Notes: generated from the sequence alone by a model not told the origin. Positions 24,437-33,733 are shown, counted from the first letter of the stretch. The stretch is DNA of 64,000 bases from Vineibacter terrae (GCF_008039615.1 NZ_VDUZ01000028.1:48823-112822); one strand, 5' to 3'. Made by a program: numbers and translations.

Positions 24437-24483
24437 CTGCGGGACGATTTTGCAGCGCAGCATGGGGTGAGGATACATCCGAC

Positions 24484-25188
24484 ATGGCGAACAAGGTCTA
24501 CAAGGACGCCAAATCGGCGCTCGACGGTGTCGTCCGCGACGGCATGATGGTCATGTGCGGCGGTTTCGGCCTCTGCGGCATCCCGGAGAAGCTGATCCTG
24601 GCGCTGCGCGATACGGGCGTGAAGGATCTCACCTGCGTCAGCAACAATGCCGGTGTCGACGGCGCCGGGTTGGGCCTGCTGCTGGAGACGCGGCAGATCA
24701 AGAAGATGATCTCGTCCTATGTCGGCGAGAACAAGATCTTCGCCCAGCAGTACCTCGCCGGCGAGCTGGAGCTGGAATTCAACCCGCAGGGCACGATGTC
24801 CGAGCGCATCCGCGCCGGCGGCGCCGGCGTGCCGGCCTTCTTCACGCCCACCGGCGTCGGCACGATCATCGCCGAGGGCAAGGAGGTCCGCGAGTTCAAC
24901 GGCCGCAAGTACGTGATGGAGACCGGCCTGTTCGCCGACGTCTCGCTGGTCAAGGCGTGGAAGGCCGACACCGTCGGCAATCTGGTCTATCGCAAGGCGG
25001 CGCGTAACTTCAATCCGATGATGGCCACGGCCTCACGCTTCACGGTCGCCGAGGTCGAGGAGATCGTGCCAGCCGGCGCGCTCGATCCCGACCATATCCA
25101 TACACCGGGGATCTACGTGAAGCGCCTGATCTGCGGCGCGCCGTACGACAAGAAGATCGAGCAGCGCACCGTACGCAAAGCTGCCTGA
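24484..25188 (+). CDS. scoA: 3-oxoacid CoA-transferase subunit A
   Basis: The 234-residue alpha subunit of a class I CoA-transferase has the GGFGLCGIPE loop, NNAGVDGAGLG and GGAGVPAFFTP-GVGT segments and normal length. With the beta subunit it exchanges CoA between succinyl-CoA and acetoacetate or a related 3-oxoacid, joining ketone-body or polyhydroxybutyrate breakdown to central metabolism. The scoB gene follows after 21 nt. PcaI of 3-oxoadipate degradation is a close alternative, but no pca genes are nearby. Confidence 0.94.
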   Translation: MANKVYKDAKSALDGVVRDGMMVMCGGFGLCGIPEKLILALRDTGVKDLTCVSNNAGVDGAGLGLLLETRQIKKMISSYVGENKIFAQQYLAGELELEFNPQGTMSERIRAGGAGVPAFFTPTGVGTIIAEGKEVREFNGRKYVMETGLFADVSLVKAWKADTVGNLVYRKAARNFNPMMATASRFTVAEVEEIVPAGALDPDHIHTPGIYVKRLICGAPYDKKIEQRTVRKAA

Positions 25189-25209
25189 GACGAATTCGAG
25201 GAGGCACAT

Positions 25210-25869
25210 ATGCCCTGGACCCGTGACCAGATCGCTGCCCGCGCCGCCAAGGAACTGAAGGACGGCTACTACGTCAACCTCGGGATCGGCATCCCGACCC
25301 TGGTGTCGAACTATGTGCCGGAGGAGATGGACGTCACGCTGCAGAGCGAGAACGGCATGCTGGGCGTCGGACCGTTCCCGCTGGAGAACGAGGTCGACCC
25401 CGACATCATCAATGCCGGCAAGCAGACGGTGACCGAGGTCAAGGGCACCGCCTATTTCTCGTCCGCCGATTCCTTCGCGATGATCCGCGGCGGCCACATG
25501 GACCTGACGATCCTGGGCGCCATGGAAGTGGCCGAGAACGGCGATCTCGCCAACTGGATGATCCCCGGCAAGATGGTCAAGGGCATGGGCGGCGCCATGG
25601 ACCTCGTCGCCGGCGTCAAGCGCGTCATCGTCGTCATGGAGCACGTCGCCAAGGACGGTCAGTCCAAGCTGCTGAAGCAGTGCACGCTGCCGCTGACCGG
25701 CCAGCGCGTCGTCGACATGGTGATCACCGAGCTGGGCGTCTTCGCCATCGACAAGCAGGGCGACGGCGGCGTCACGGTGGTGGAACTTGCCGATGGCGTG
25801 AGCGTCGATGAGGTGAAGGCCAAGACGCAGGCTAAATTGACCGTACCGGCGACGGTGAAAGCCGCCTAG
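25210..25869 (+). CDS. scoB: 3-oxoacid CoA-transferase subunit B
   Basis: The 219-residue beta subunit carries the catalytic Glu47 in the [12 protein letters not shown] motif, the residue that forms the glutamyl-CoA thioester. The [11 protein letters not shown] start and the [16 protein letters not shown] segment are family hallmarks. GAGGAGG precedes the ATG. It is co-transcribed with scoA, and a strong hairpin follows its stop codon. Confidence 0.95.
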   Translation: MPWTRDQIAARAAKELKDGYYVNLGIGIPTLVSNYVPEEMDVTLQSENGMLGVGPFPLENEVDPDIINAGKQTVTEVKGTAYFSSADSFAMIRGGHMDLTILGAMEVAENGDLANWMIPGKMVKGMGGAMDLVAGVKRVIVVMEHVAKDGQSKLLKQCTLPLTGQRVVDMVITELGVFAIDKQGDGGVTVVELADGVSVDEVKAKTQAKLTVPATVKAA

Positions 25870-25873
25870 CCAC

Positions 25874-25920
25874 GGGCCGGGCGGCGCCGGCGCCGCCCGG
25901 CCCGGCAAACGGCCCTTTTT
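25874..25920 (+). terminator. Terminator hairpin after scoAB
   Basis: A perfect 15-bp inverted repeat, GGGCCGGGCGGCGCC followed at once by its complement (25874-25903), begins 5 nt after the scoB stop. A second short stem and CTTTTT (to 25920) follow. The T-run is 12 nt from the main stem, so the exact end point is uncertain. Confidence 0.6.
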
Positions 25921-25933
25921 CGGGTCAGGCTGA

Positions 25934-26374
25934 ATGTTCGAGCGCTACATCGAAACCGCCATCGACATCATGGCGCCGCCGGAACGCGTCTGGGCCATCC
26001 TGACGGATTTCGCGGCCTATCCGTCGTGGAACCCCTACATCGTGTCGGCGTATGGCAAGCCGGCCGCGGGCGCTTGGCTGGAGGTCCATATCCAGCGACG
26101 CGGCAGGCGCACCATGATGTTCCGCCCCACCGTGCTGGTCGCCGACGTCAACCGCGAGCTGCGCTGGCGCGGCCGGCTGCTCATTCCGGGCATGTTCAAT
26201 GGCGAACATTTCTTTCGCATCGAGGACCGCAGCGGCACCGTCCATTTCGTTCACGGGCAGGCTTTCTCCGGCCTCCTGGTGGGTCTGATCCGAGGTCCCC
26301 TGTCGGCGACCCGCGCCGGCTTCGAGGCGATGAACACGGCGCTGAAGGAGCGGGCCGAACGATCCGGCGCCTGA
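25934..26374 (+). CDS. SRPBCC/START-fold protein (polyketide-cyclase-like)
   Basis: The 146-residue protein has the SRPBCC pattern: IETAIDIMAPPERVWAILTDFAAYPSWNPYI at the start, then -E--IQRRGRR----P-VL--D-NRELRW-GRLLIPG and a long C-terminal helix. These proteins bind hydrophobic ligands in a deep pocket. It resembles the Bet v1-like proteins often seen beside lipid genes. It follows the scoAB terminator and is probably a separate unit. Confidence 0.85.
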   Translation: MFERYIETAIDIMAPPERVWAILTDFAAYPSWNPYIVSAYGKPAAGAWLEVHIQRRGRRTMMFRPTVLVADVNRELRWRGRLLIPGMFNGEHFFRIEDRSGTVHFVHGQAFSGLLVGLIRGPLSATRAGFEAMNTALKERAERSGA

Positions 26375-26542
26375 GCAACACACGAGAGCGACCAGGAAAT
26401 TGGGCCGATTTGTGAACGGCATCGCGGGGAAGGTCGCATCCGAGCTATGCAGTCTCGCTTCTGGTGCTCAAATTATGCATAACGTATGTAGGCGCGGCAC
26501 GGACGATCGGGCTTGAGGCCGCGACTTCCGTCGGAGCCCATG

Positions 26543-27493
26543 ATGTCCGCCGCCGTCGCCCGTCTGTCTGCCTTGCCGCTGTTCGCAACGATCCGGGCGC
26601 TGCCGCCCAACCTGCGCGGTGCGCTGTGGGTGATCGCCAGCGGCGCGATGTTCACCCTGGTCAGCGTCTTCATCCGGCTGTCGGCACGCGAGCTCGACAG
26701 CCTGCAGGTGTCGTTCTTCCGCGCCGTGTTCGGCCTGCTGTTCATCGCGCCGCTGCTGATCCGTCTGCGGGTCAATCCGTTCGATTCGCCGCGCCTGGGG
26801 CAGCACTTCACGCGCGCTTTCCTGGGCACCGCGTCGATGCTCTGCGGCTTCTATGCCGCGGCGCACCTGCCGATTGCCGATTCGACCTCGATCGGCTTCT
26901 CCACGCCGCTGTTCATCACCATGATCGCGGCGCTGTTCATGGGCGAGATCGTGCGCTGGCGGCGCTGGACCGCCACCATTATCGGCTTCCTCGGCGTTCT
27001 GCTCATGGTGCGCCCGGGCGGCGACGTGCTGCAGGTGGCGGCGCTGGTCGCGGTGGCCGCGGCGCTGCTGACGTCGGTCTCGGCGATGATGGTGAAGCGC
27101 CTGTCGGCCCACGAATCGGCGCTGCGCGTCCTGGCGACGTTCGCGATCTTCTCGACCCTGCTGACCGTGGTGCCGGCGATCGTCGTCTGGCGCTGGCCGT
27201 CCCCCACGGTCTGGCTCTATGTCGCGGCCATCGGGTTGTGCGCCACCATCGGCCAGTATTTCTGGGTGCGCGGCTATGCCATCGCGCAGGCCTCGGCGGT
27301 GGCGCCGTTCGACTACCTGCGCATGCCGCTGTCGGTGCTGATGGGTTTCCTGGTGTTTGCCGAGCTGCCGACGATCTGGACCCTGGTCGGCACGCTGATC
27401 ATCGCCGCCTCGGGCCTCTACATCGCCTACCGCGAGGCGCAGCTGGGAAAGAAGATCACGGCCGGGGTCAAGCCGCACAAGGCGCCGGCGTAG
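26543..27493 (+). CDS. EamA-family transporter (DMT superfamily), copy 1
   Basis: The 316-residue protein has ten hydrophobic helices in two EamA repeats and the LRGALWVIASGAMFTLVSVFI and GEIVRWRRW-ATIIGFLGVLLMVRPG segments typical of the group. Substrate unknown; members export amino acids, purines or other metabolites. GGAG lies 6 nt before the ATG at 26543, and another ATG lies 3 nt earlier. Upstream, TTATGCATAA (26473-26482) and CATA-acg-TATG (26479-26489) are overlapping palindromes that may mark its promoter or operator. Confidence 0.9.
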   Translation: MSAAVARLSALPLFATIRALPPNLRGALWVIASGAMFTLVSVFIRLSARELDSLQVSFFRAVFGLLFIAPLLIRLRVNPFDSPRLGQHFTRAFLGTASMLCGFYAAAHLPIADSTSIGFSTPLFITMIAALFMGEIVRWRRWTATIIGFLGVLLMVRPGGDVLQVAALVAVAAALLTSVSAMMVKRLSAHESALRVLATFAIFSTLLTVVPAIVVWRWPSPTVWLYVAAIGLCATIGQYFWVRGYAIAQASAVAPFDYLRMPLSVLMGFLVFAELPTIWTLVGTLIIAASGLYIAYREAQLGKKITAGVKPHKAPA

Positions 27494-27501
27494 CCGGCGC
27501 C
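27481..27501. terminator. Hairpin between convergent eamA and rmuC
   Basis: A perfect 9-bp stem GGCGCCGGC / GCCGGCGCC with a 3-nt loop overlaps the EamA stop codon and lies 13 nt from the rmuC stop. There is no T-run, so it may act as a bidirectional pause or RNA-stabilising structure rather than a classical terminator. Confidence 0.45.
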
Positions 27502-27513
27502 TCGGCTGGCCGA

Positions 27514-29055
27514 TCACGCCGCCTCGACGGGCGACGGCAGCAGCGGGGCCTCCGGCTCATGCGTCTCGCGCGGCCGGGTATCGACCGGCGCGATGTCGGA
27601 CAGATCCTTGCTGCTCTCGCCCGGCGCCAGCTCGCGCAGCTGACGCACGGCCGGCATGACGCGGGCCTCGAGGCTGCCGACATACTCGTTGTAGGCGCCG
27701 ACGGCGCTGTTGAGATTGCGGCCGACGCCCGACAGATGCCGCGACAGGGTCGTGATGCGCTCGTAAAGCGTATGCCCCAGCATGCCGATCCGCCGCGCGT
27801 TCTCCTCGATGCGCTGCTGGCGCCAGCCATAGGCTACCGCCTTGGCCAGGGCGATGAGCGTCGTAGGCGTCACGACCAGGACCCGCTCGCGCAGGGCGTC
27901 GTCGAACAGGGTGCGGTCGCGCTCGACGGCGGCGCTGTAGAAATTCTCACCCGGCACGAACATGGCCACGAAATCGGGGGCGTCCCTGAACTGCGCCCAA
28001 TAGGCCTTGCCGGCCAGGGTACTGACATGGGTGCGGATCTGGCGCGCATGCTCGGCCATCTTGGCATCGCGGGCGTCGTCGTCGGTGGCCTCCAGCGCCT
28101 CGAGATAGGCCGACAAGGACGTCTTGGCGTCGATCACGATGCTGCGGCCGCCCGGCAGGCGCAGGACGGCGTCGGGCCGCAGCCGGGCGCCGTCGTCGGT
28201 GGCAACCGTCTGCTCGACCTCGAAGTCGACATGCTCGCTCATGCCCGACAGCTCGAGCGCACGGCGCAGCTGCTGCTCACCCCAGCGGCCGCGCGTCTTG
28301 GGTGCGGCACGCAGCGCATTGGCGAGCTTGGCCGCCTCGCCGCGCACGGTCTCCTGGCCCAGCACGACGTTGCGCAGCTCGGCCGACAGCGCGCCCATCG
28401 CCTTGGCGTTCTCCTGCTCCAGCACCGCCAGCCGCTGCTGGTATTTCTCCAGGGTCTCGGCCACGGGCTTGACCAGTCCGTCGATGGCGCCCTGGCGCTC
28501 CTTGAGGTCGGCCGCCGCCACCTGCTTGTGGTTGTCCAGCAGCTGCTTGGCGACGTCGATCAGCGCGCTCTGGCTGTCGCGCAGCGCGGCGTCGGCCAGG
28601 GCCTTCATCTTGGCCTCGACATCCGCGCGCAGCGCGCTCAGCGTCGCGACCTTCTCGCCATGGGCTTCCTCGGTCTTGCGCAGCGTCTCTTCCAGCTTGG
28701 TCTTGGCCGCGGCCAGGGCCTCGACGCGGCCGCGCAGCAGCACCAGCTCCTGGTCCATGACGGGCAGGCGTTCGGCATGCGCCGCCAGGCGCTCGGCGGT
28801 TGCCAGCCTGGTCTCCAGGGCCGGCACGCGCTCGGCGATGGCCTGGCTCGCCGCCAGTTGCGTTCGCACCTGGGCTGCAAGCTCGCGTTGCTGCTCGAGC
28901 TCGGCGCGTGCCGTGTCACGGTCGGCCAGCGCCGCGCGCTCGCCGCGGCCGCGCAACAGCCAGCCAAGCATCAGCCCGAGCATGATGCCGACCAGCGATA
29001 CGGCGGCCAGCAACGGCCAGATCAGGTCCGGTGGGATAGACGGTAAAGGGGGCAT
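27514..29055 (-). CDS. rmuC: DNA recombination protein RmuC
   Basis: The 513-residue protein has an N-terminal membrane helix (about 10-33), a long coiled coil (about 40-230) and the RmuC nuclease-like domain (GRWGEQQLRRALELSGM, PDAVLRLPGGRSIVIDAKTSLSAY, FVPGENFYSAAVERD). RmuC limits inversions at short inverted repeats and is thought to act with structure-specific nucleases. A 30-nt hairpin abuts the start codon (29058-29087) and no clear ribosome site is visible outside it. Confidence 0.95.
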   Translation of the reverse strand: MPPLPSIPPDLIWPLLAAVSLVGIMLGLMLGWLLRGRGERAALADRDTARAELEQQRELAAQVRTQLAASQAIAERVPALETRLATAERLAAHAERLPVMDQELVLLRGRVEALAAAKTKLEETLRKTEEAHGEKVATLSALRADVEAKMKALADAALRDSQSALIDVAKQLLDNHKQVAAADLKERQGAIDGLVKPVAETLEKYQQRLAVLEQENAKAMGALSAELRNVVLGQETVRGEAAKLANALRAAPKTRGRWGEQQLRRALELSGMSEHVDFEVEQTVATDDGARLRPDAVLRLPGGRSIVIDAKTSLSAYLEALEATDDDARDAKMAEHARQIRTHVSTLAGKAYWAQFRDAPDFVAMFVPGENFYSAAVERDRTLFDDALRERVLVVTPTTLIALAKAVAYGWRQQRIEENARRIGMLGHTLYERITTLSRHLSGVGRNLNSAVGAYNEYVGSLEARVMPAVRQLRELAPGESSKDLSDIAPVDTRPRETHEPEAPLLPSPVEAA

Positions 29056-29057
29056 AG

Positions 29058-29087
29058 GCGACTCTTGTCGTTGACGACCAGAGTCGC
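29058..29087 (-). promoter_or_regulatory. Hairpin in the rmuC leader next to the start codon
   Basis: Two nested perfect stems, GCGACTCT / AGAGTCGC (29058-29065 and 29080-29087) and GTCGT / ACGAC inside, form a 30-nt hairpin ending 2 nt before the ATG. The only ribosome-site-like bases (AAGAG) lie within it. It could mask translation initiation. This is a structural reading only. Confidence 0.45.
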
Positions 29088-29134
29088 AGATCGCCGGCCG
29101 AGGATCAATCGGTCAACCCGGCCGGCGGGAAAAG

Positions 29135-29479
29135 TCAGGCGACGTCAATCGACTGCAGCCAGCGCCGCGCCCGGGTGCGGTGGGCCTCGCTGATGTTGCT
29201 GCCGACCAGCTTGAGCGCCGCCAGCAGCACGGCCGCATCGTCGGTGAAGCCCAGCCCCAGGACGAAGTCGGGGACCATGTCGGTCGGCAGCACGAAATAG
29301 GCCAGCGCGCCGATCAGCGTGGCGCGCACCCTCAGCGGTGTCGACGGATCACGGGTGCAGAACCACGCTGCCACGGCGTCCTCGGCGAACGGGATGCGCC
29401 GCGCCACGGCCTTGATCTTGTTGACGAAACCGTCGCGTACAAGGACTTCGTCACGGCCCAAGGTGTCGCTGTTCTGCAT
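29135..29479 (-). CDS. YkvA family (DUF1232) membrane protein
   Basis: The 114-residue protein contains the DUF1232 core: R-RATLIGALAYFVLPTDMVPDFVLGLGFTDDAAVL, in which the P-D-IPD motif sits at the end of a membrane helix. The role of the family is unknown. AGGAGG lies 7 nt before the ATG, which defines the start against a much longer antisense-like frame. It lies upstream of rmuC on the same strand with an 80-nt gap and is divergent from the MFS gene. Confidence 0.87.
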   Translation of the reverse strand: MQNSDTLGRDEVLVRDGFVNKIKAVARRIPFAEDAVAAWFCTRDPSTPLRVRATLIGALAYFVLPTDMVPDFVLGLGFTDDAAVLLAALKLVGSNISEAHRTRARRWLQSIDVA

Positions 29480-29605
29480 CGGGCCCCTCCTGATGAGCCG
29501 CGTTACGACATGGGGAGCGCGGCCCGCCACTGCAAGATCACCGCCCACCTTGCCAAGCGTGCCGGGGGCCCACAAGGTGACGCCGACCGCGTCGGGGGAG
29601 GCAGC

Positions 29606-31093
29606 ATGGCAATCGCGCGCAACGAGTTGGCGACATCCGCGTCCACCGTGAGCGCGCCGCAGGTGGAGGCCTCCAGGCTGGGGCAGGTGTCCTGGGCGCT
29701 GTTCGATTGGGCCAACCAGCCGTTCTTCACCATCATCACCACCTTCATCTTCAGCGCTTATTTCGCCAACGTGCTGGTCTACCAGCAGGAGCTCACGGCC
29801 CTGAAGGCGGCCTATCCCGACAAGAGCGCTACCGAGCTGTCCCAGCTTGCCGCAGCCGCCGGGCAATCGGCATGGGCCTTCACCCAGTCGGCATCGGGCC
29901 TCCTCATCGCGTTGCTCAGCCCGTTCCTGGGCGCGATGGCCGATGCCGCCGGGCGGCGCAAGCCCTTCATCCTCGTATCCCAGCTCGTGCTGGTGCTGGG
30001 CTGCATCGCGCTGTGGTGGGCGCGGCCGGATCGCGCCGACACGATCGGCTTGATTTCGCTGGCCGTCATCGCGGCCACGATCGGCGCCGAGATCTCGATC
30101 GTGTTCAACAACGCCTTCCTGCCCAACATCGTGCGGCCGGAACGCATGGGCTGGCTGAGCGGCTTCGGCTGGGGCATGGGCTATCTCGGTGGGCTCGTGG
30201 CGCTGTTCATCGTGCTCGCGATCGCCCGCCCCAGCCTGCTGGGCCTGGCGCCACCGGGCAGCCCGCCGCTGCTGGGCCTCGACCCCGCTGCCTACGAGGT
30301 CGAGCGGTTGATCGGGCCGGCGTCGGCGCTGTGGCTGATCGTGTTCGTCGCCCCCATGTTCCTGTTCACACCCGACGGCAAGGCGACCGGGCTGGGCCAG
30401 GTCGAAGCTGCCCGGCAGGGTATTCGCACGCTCATCGGCACGCTGCGCAAGCTGCGCCATTACCGCAATCCGCTGCTCTATCTGATCGCCTTCATGATCT
30501 ACAACGACGGTCTGGCGGCGGTGATCGCCTTCGGCGGCGTCTATGCCTCGGCGACCTTCCGATGGCCGACCCAGACGCTGGGCGTGTTCGGCATCATGCT
30601 GACGGTGCTGGGGGTGGCGGGCGCCTTCCTCGGCGGCTGGCTCGACGACCGCATCGGCTCCAAGCGCACGGTCCAGGCCGCGATCCTGGGCGTCACCATC
30701 GCCACGCTGGGCATCCTGTCGGTATCGCGCACCGGCGTGCTGTTTGTGGTCGACGTGCCCGAGCCGCTCGATGGCCGCGGCCTGTTCGGGTCGCTGCAGG
30801 AGCAGGTCTTCATGGGCTTCGCCCTGCTGGTCGGCATCTGCATGGGGCCGATGCAGGCCGCCAGCCGGACCTTGATCGGGCGGCTGGCGCCGCAGGGGAT
30901 GTCGGGCGAGTTCTATGGCCTGTTCGCGCTGTCGGGACGCGCCACGACGTTCATGGCGCCGTTCCTCATCGGCGTGCTGACGGGCCTCTCCGGCTCCAAC
31001 CGTCTGGGCCTGGTGGTCGTGCTTGTGTTTCTCGTCACCGGCTTCACCCTGCTGTGGTGGGTGCGGGAAGAGCAGGCGCAACGCGTTCATTGA
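29606..31093 (+). CDS. UMF1-type major facilitator superfamily transporter
   Basis: The 495-residue protein has about 12 membrane helices and the Atg22/UMF1 signature SWALFDWANQPFFTIITTFIF near the start, SPFLGAMADAAGRRKPF in the first loop and GGWLDDRIGSKR in the central loop. Such proteins are putative effluxers in bacteria and vacuolar amino-acid exporters in fungi. GGGGGAG 5 nt before the ATG fixes the start. It is convergent with cobT. Confidence 0.92.
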   Translation: MAIARNELATSASTVSAPQVEASRLGQVSWALFDWANQPFFTIITTFIFSAYFANVLVYQQELTALKAAYPDKSATELSQLAAAAGQSAWAFTQSASGLLIALLSPFLGAMADAAGRRKPFILVSQLVLVLGCIALWWARPDRADTIGLISLAVIAATIGAEISIVFNNAFLPNIVRPERMGWLSGFGWGMGYLGGLVALFIVLAIARPSLLGLAPPGSPPLLGLDPAAYEVERLIGPASALWLIVFVAPMFLFTPDGKATGLGQVEAARQGIRTLIGTLRKLRHYRNPLLYLIAFMIYNDGLAAVIAFGGVYASATFRWPTQTLGVFGIMLTVLGVAGAFLGGWLDDRIGSKRTVQAAILGVTIATLGILSVSRTGVLFVVDVPEPLDGRGLFGSLQEQVFMGFALLVGICMGPMQAASRTLIGRLAPQGMSGEFYGLFALSGRATTFMAPFLIGVLTGLSGSNRLGLVVVLVFLVTGFTLLWWVREEQAQRVH

Positions 31094-31150
31094 CGCCATG
31101 GCGTGCCCGACATGCGCTGGCCTGCCTGGCAGCAGGCGAGCCGCCGGCGT

Positions 31151-32182
31151 TCAGACCGGACCCGAGACGCCGGCCCGGTTGAAGGTCGCCATACCGTCGA
31201 GGCAGGCGCACGCAGCCTTGAGCAGGCTGACGGCCAGGGCCGCGCCGCTGGCCTCGCCCAGGCGCATGCCGAGATCGAGCAGCGGCTTCTGGCCAAGCCG
31301 GGCGCACAGCGCCGCATGTGCCGGCTCGGCCGAGCGGTGCGCCACCAGGCAGTGGTCCAGCGCGTGCGGATCCACTGCCTGCAGGACCGCCGCTGCGGCC
31401 GTGCTGGCGTAGCCATCGAGCAGCACCGGGATGCGGCCCATGCGTGCCGCCAGGATGGCGCCGCAGATCGCCGCCAGCTCCTCGCCGCCCAGCGCTGCGA
31501 GCACCTGCAGCGGGTCGTCCAGCACGGCCCGATGGCGCTCGACGCCCAGCCGCACCGTCTCGATCTTGCGCTCCAGCGCCGCGCCGGCCACGCCGGTGCC
31601 GGGACCAACCCAGTCCTCGGCCTGGCCGCCCAGCAGGGCCAGGCACAGGGCGGCCGCGGACGTGGTGTTGCCGATGCCCATCTCGCCCAGGCACAACACG
31701 TCGATGCCGGTCTCGGCCGCCATCATGCCATAGGCCATGGCACGGGCGCAGCGCGCCTCGTCCATCGCCGGGCCCTGGGTGAAGTCGCCGACCGGATGCG
31801 CCAGGTCCATCTCGTAGACGCGCAGGTCGCCGTCGATGGCGGCAGTGAGCTGGTTGATGGCCGCGCCGCCGGAAACGAAATTCTGCACCATCTGCGTGTT
31901 CACATCAGCCGGATAGGCCGAGACGCCGCGGGCGACGACCCCGTGGCTGCCGGCGAACACGCACACGCGCGGCCGGCGGCAGCGCGGCTCGCTGCTGCCT
32001 TGCCACGCCGCCAGCCATTCGGTGATCTCCTCGAGCCTCCCGAGCGATCCCGGCGGCTTGGTCAGGTCCGCCTGGCGCAGCCGCACCTTGGCGCGGGCCG
32101 CCTCGTCCGGCCCCGGCAGTCGGGCCAGCACGGCACGCATTTCCATGAAAGTGGCAGAAGGCGGAGGTGAGCTGGTGGTCAT
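31151..32182 (-). CDS. cobT: Nicotinate-nucleotide-dimethylbenzimidazole phosphoribosyltransferase
   Basis: The 343-residue enzyme makes alpha-ribazole phosphate for the lower ligand of cobalamin. It has the LTKPPGSLGRLEE start, VFAGSHGVVARGVSAYP, the GGAAINQL loop, EMGIGNTTSAAAL and the LLDGYASTAAAAVL segment, as in CobT. It is divergent from cobS by 66 nt, so the late cobalamin genes share one control region. I see no cobalamin riboswitch in that space. Confidence 0.95.
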   Translation of the reverse strand: MTTSSPPPSATFMEMRAVLARLPGPDEAARAKVRLRQADLTKPPGSLGRLEEITEWLAAWQGSSEPRCRRPRVCVFAGSHGVVARGVSAYPADVNTQMVQNFVSGGAAINQLTAAIDGDLRVYEMDLAHPVGDFTQGPAMDEARCARAMAYGMMAAETGIDVLCLGEMGIGNTTSAAALCLALLGGQAEDWVGPGTGVAGAALERKIETVRLGVERHRAVLDDPLQVLAALGGEELAAICGAILAARMGRIPVLLDGYASTAAAAVLQAVDPHALDHCLVAHRSAEPAHAALCARLGQKPLLDLGMRLGEASGAALAVSLLKAACACLDGMATFNRAGVSGPV

Positions 32183-32248
32183 CGAGCGTCGGCGAGGCTG
32201 CACGCCGGGCGCGCCGACGCCGCGGACTTCTCCTACAATCGTCCGGCC

Positions 32249-33067
32249 ATGACCAGCGAAAATCCCCCTCCCGGCGGGCCGCGCACGCCGGAGGACTGGC
32301 TGCACGCCGCAGGCGAGGCCGCCACCTTCTTCACCTGCCTGCCACTGGGGCAGCGCGCGCCGCGGTTTCGCGTCGCGGATATCCTGCCGGCCTGGCCGGT
32401 CGTCGGACTGGCCATCGGCGTGGCCGGCGGCATCGATCTGGCGGTCGCGCGCTGGCTGGGCGCAGCGCCTTGGCTTGCGGCCGTGGTCGGCCTGCTGACC
32501 GGCGTCGTGCTCACGGCGGCGCTGCACGAGGACGGGCTGGCGGACACGGCGGATGCCTTCGGCGCGTCCGGCGTCGACCGCGCCCGACGGCTCGAGATCC
32601 TGCGCGACAGCCGCATCGGCACCTATGGCGCGCTGGCGCTCGTATTCTCGCTGCTGCTGCGGCTGGCGGCGCTGGCTCAGGTGGCTGTCGTGGCGGGCAC
32701 CGGGCCGGCGTTGCTGGCCCTGGGCGCGGCGCATGCCGTCTCGCGTGCTGCTATGGTGTGGCCGATCCTCTGCACGATGCCGGCGCGTGCCGACGGCCTG
32801 GGCGCCAGCCTGGGGAGGCCGGCGGCCGGCAGCATCGGCTGGACTCTGGTGATCGGCGGCGGCATCGCATTCGTGGCCCTGCTGGGGGTCTCGGCGCTGG
32901 CGGCCATCGCAGCGCCGCCGCTGGCGCTGGCGCTGGCGGCCGGCATGACAACAATGGCGCGAGCGCGGATCGGCGGCTATACGGGCGACACGTTGGGCGC
33001 GACCCAGCAGGTGGTCGAGATCGCCGTGCTGGTGCTGGTCGCGCTATGTGTCGGCGGAGGAGGCTGA
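32249..33067 (+). CDS. cobS: Adenosylcobinamide-GDP ribazoletransferase (cobalamin synthase)
   Basis: The 272-residue membrane enzyme joins adenosylcobinamide-GDP to alpha-ribazole(-phosphate). It has the FFTCLPLG start, HEDGLADTADAFG with the conserved acidic motif, RDSRIGTYG and a series of hydrophobic helices. Its TGA overlaps the ATG of the next gene by one base (TGATG). CobT, the phosphatase and CobU all lie beside it, so the nucleotide-loop assembly steps are together. Confidence 0.95.
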   Translation: MTSENPPPGGPRTPEDWLHAAGEAATFFTCLPLGQRAPRFRVADILPAWPVVGLAIGVAGGIDLAVARWLGAAPWLAAVVGLLTGVVLTAALHEDGLADTADAFGASGVDRARRLEILRDSRIGTYGALALVFSLLLRLAALAQVAVVAGTGPALLALGAAHAVSRAAMVWPILCTMPARADGLGASLGRPAAGSIGWTLVIGGGIAFVALLGVSALAAIAAPPLALALAAGMTTMARARIGGYTGDTLGATQQVVEIAVLVLVALCVGGGG

Positions 33068-33723
33068 TGACAGCGGCGGTGAATGGCAGCGCGGTGACAC
33101 GCTGGTGGTGGGTACGGCACGCGCCGGTGCCGAACCCGGAAGGCCGCTGCTACGGCCAGCAGGACAAGGATTGCGACGTCTCCAACGATGCCTTGTTCCG
33201 GCATCAGGCGAGCATGCTGCCCAGGGGCGCGGTATGGCTGACCAGCGGATTGCTGCGCGCCAAGCGCACGGCCGCCGCGCTTGCGGCCTGCGGCGCCGAC
33301 TGCGGCGAGCCGATCGCCGAGGCGCGCTTCAACGAGCAGCATTTCGGCGACTGGCAGGGGCGCACCTATGTCGAGCTGCGCAGCAGCAACAGCCACCTGT
33401 TCTGGCTCGGCCCGCCGGCCGTGCGCGTGCCGGGCGGCGAGAGCTTCGTCGATCTGTTCGAGCGCACGCGCGACGGCATCCTCGACCACACGGCGCGCCA
33501 TCGCGGCCGCGACATCATCGCCGTCACGCATGGCGGCACCATCCGTGCCGCCATCGCCCATGCCATGACGCTGGATCCCGAGCAGGCGGTGCGCTTCGAG
33601 GCCGACAACGTGTCGGTGACGTTGATCGAGCACTACGAGCATGCCGACCCGGCGCATGCCTGGCGCGTGGTGTTCACCAACGTGATGCCCAGCGAGCACC
33701 GGGCGCATCGCGCCTTGGCGTGA
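33067..33723 (+). CDS. cobC: Histidine phosphatase, alpha-ribazole phosphatase-like CobC
   Basis: The 218-residue protein has the phosphohistidine motif VRHAPVPNPEG (RHx form), the TSGLLRAKRTA segment, EARFNEQHFGDWQG and the late His in VTHGGTIRAA. In the cobalamin pathway such enzymes remove the 5' phosphate of alpha-ribazole or cobalamin phosphate. It overlaps cobS by one base and precedes cobU by 10 nt, which supports the cobalamin role over a general phosphoglycerate-mutase-like one. Confidence 0.88.
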   Translation: MTAAVNGSAVTRWWWVRHAPVPNPEGRCYGQQDKDCDVSNDALFRHQASMLPRGAVWLTSGLLRAKRTAAALAACGADCGEPIAEARFNEQHFGDWQGRTYVELRSSNSHLFWLGPPAVRVPGGESFVDLFERTRDGILDHTARHRGRDIIAVTHGGTIRAAIAHAMTLDPEQAVRFEADNVSVTLIEHYEHADPAHAWRVVFTNVMPSEHRAHRALA

Positions 33724-33733
33724 GGCGCCGGCC

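Noticed and set aside
26464..29046. A very long open frame across the plus strand of eamA and rmuC
   Set aside because: It runs in another frame through the EamA gene and antisense to rmuC, and the product is Arg/Gly/Ala-rich with no family match. Long antisense frames are expected at this GC content.
29135..31099. Long minus-strand frame ending in the YkvA protein
   Set aside because: Only the last 114 codons match DUF1232 and have a ribosome site. The rest is antisense to the MFS gene and Gln/Arg/His-rich.
32183..32248. Cobalamin riboswitch between cobT and cobS
   Set aside because: The gap is only 66 nt, too short for the known aptamer, and I see no B12-box-like bases there or before the MFS gene.
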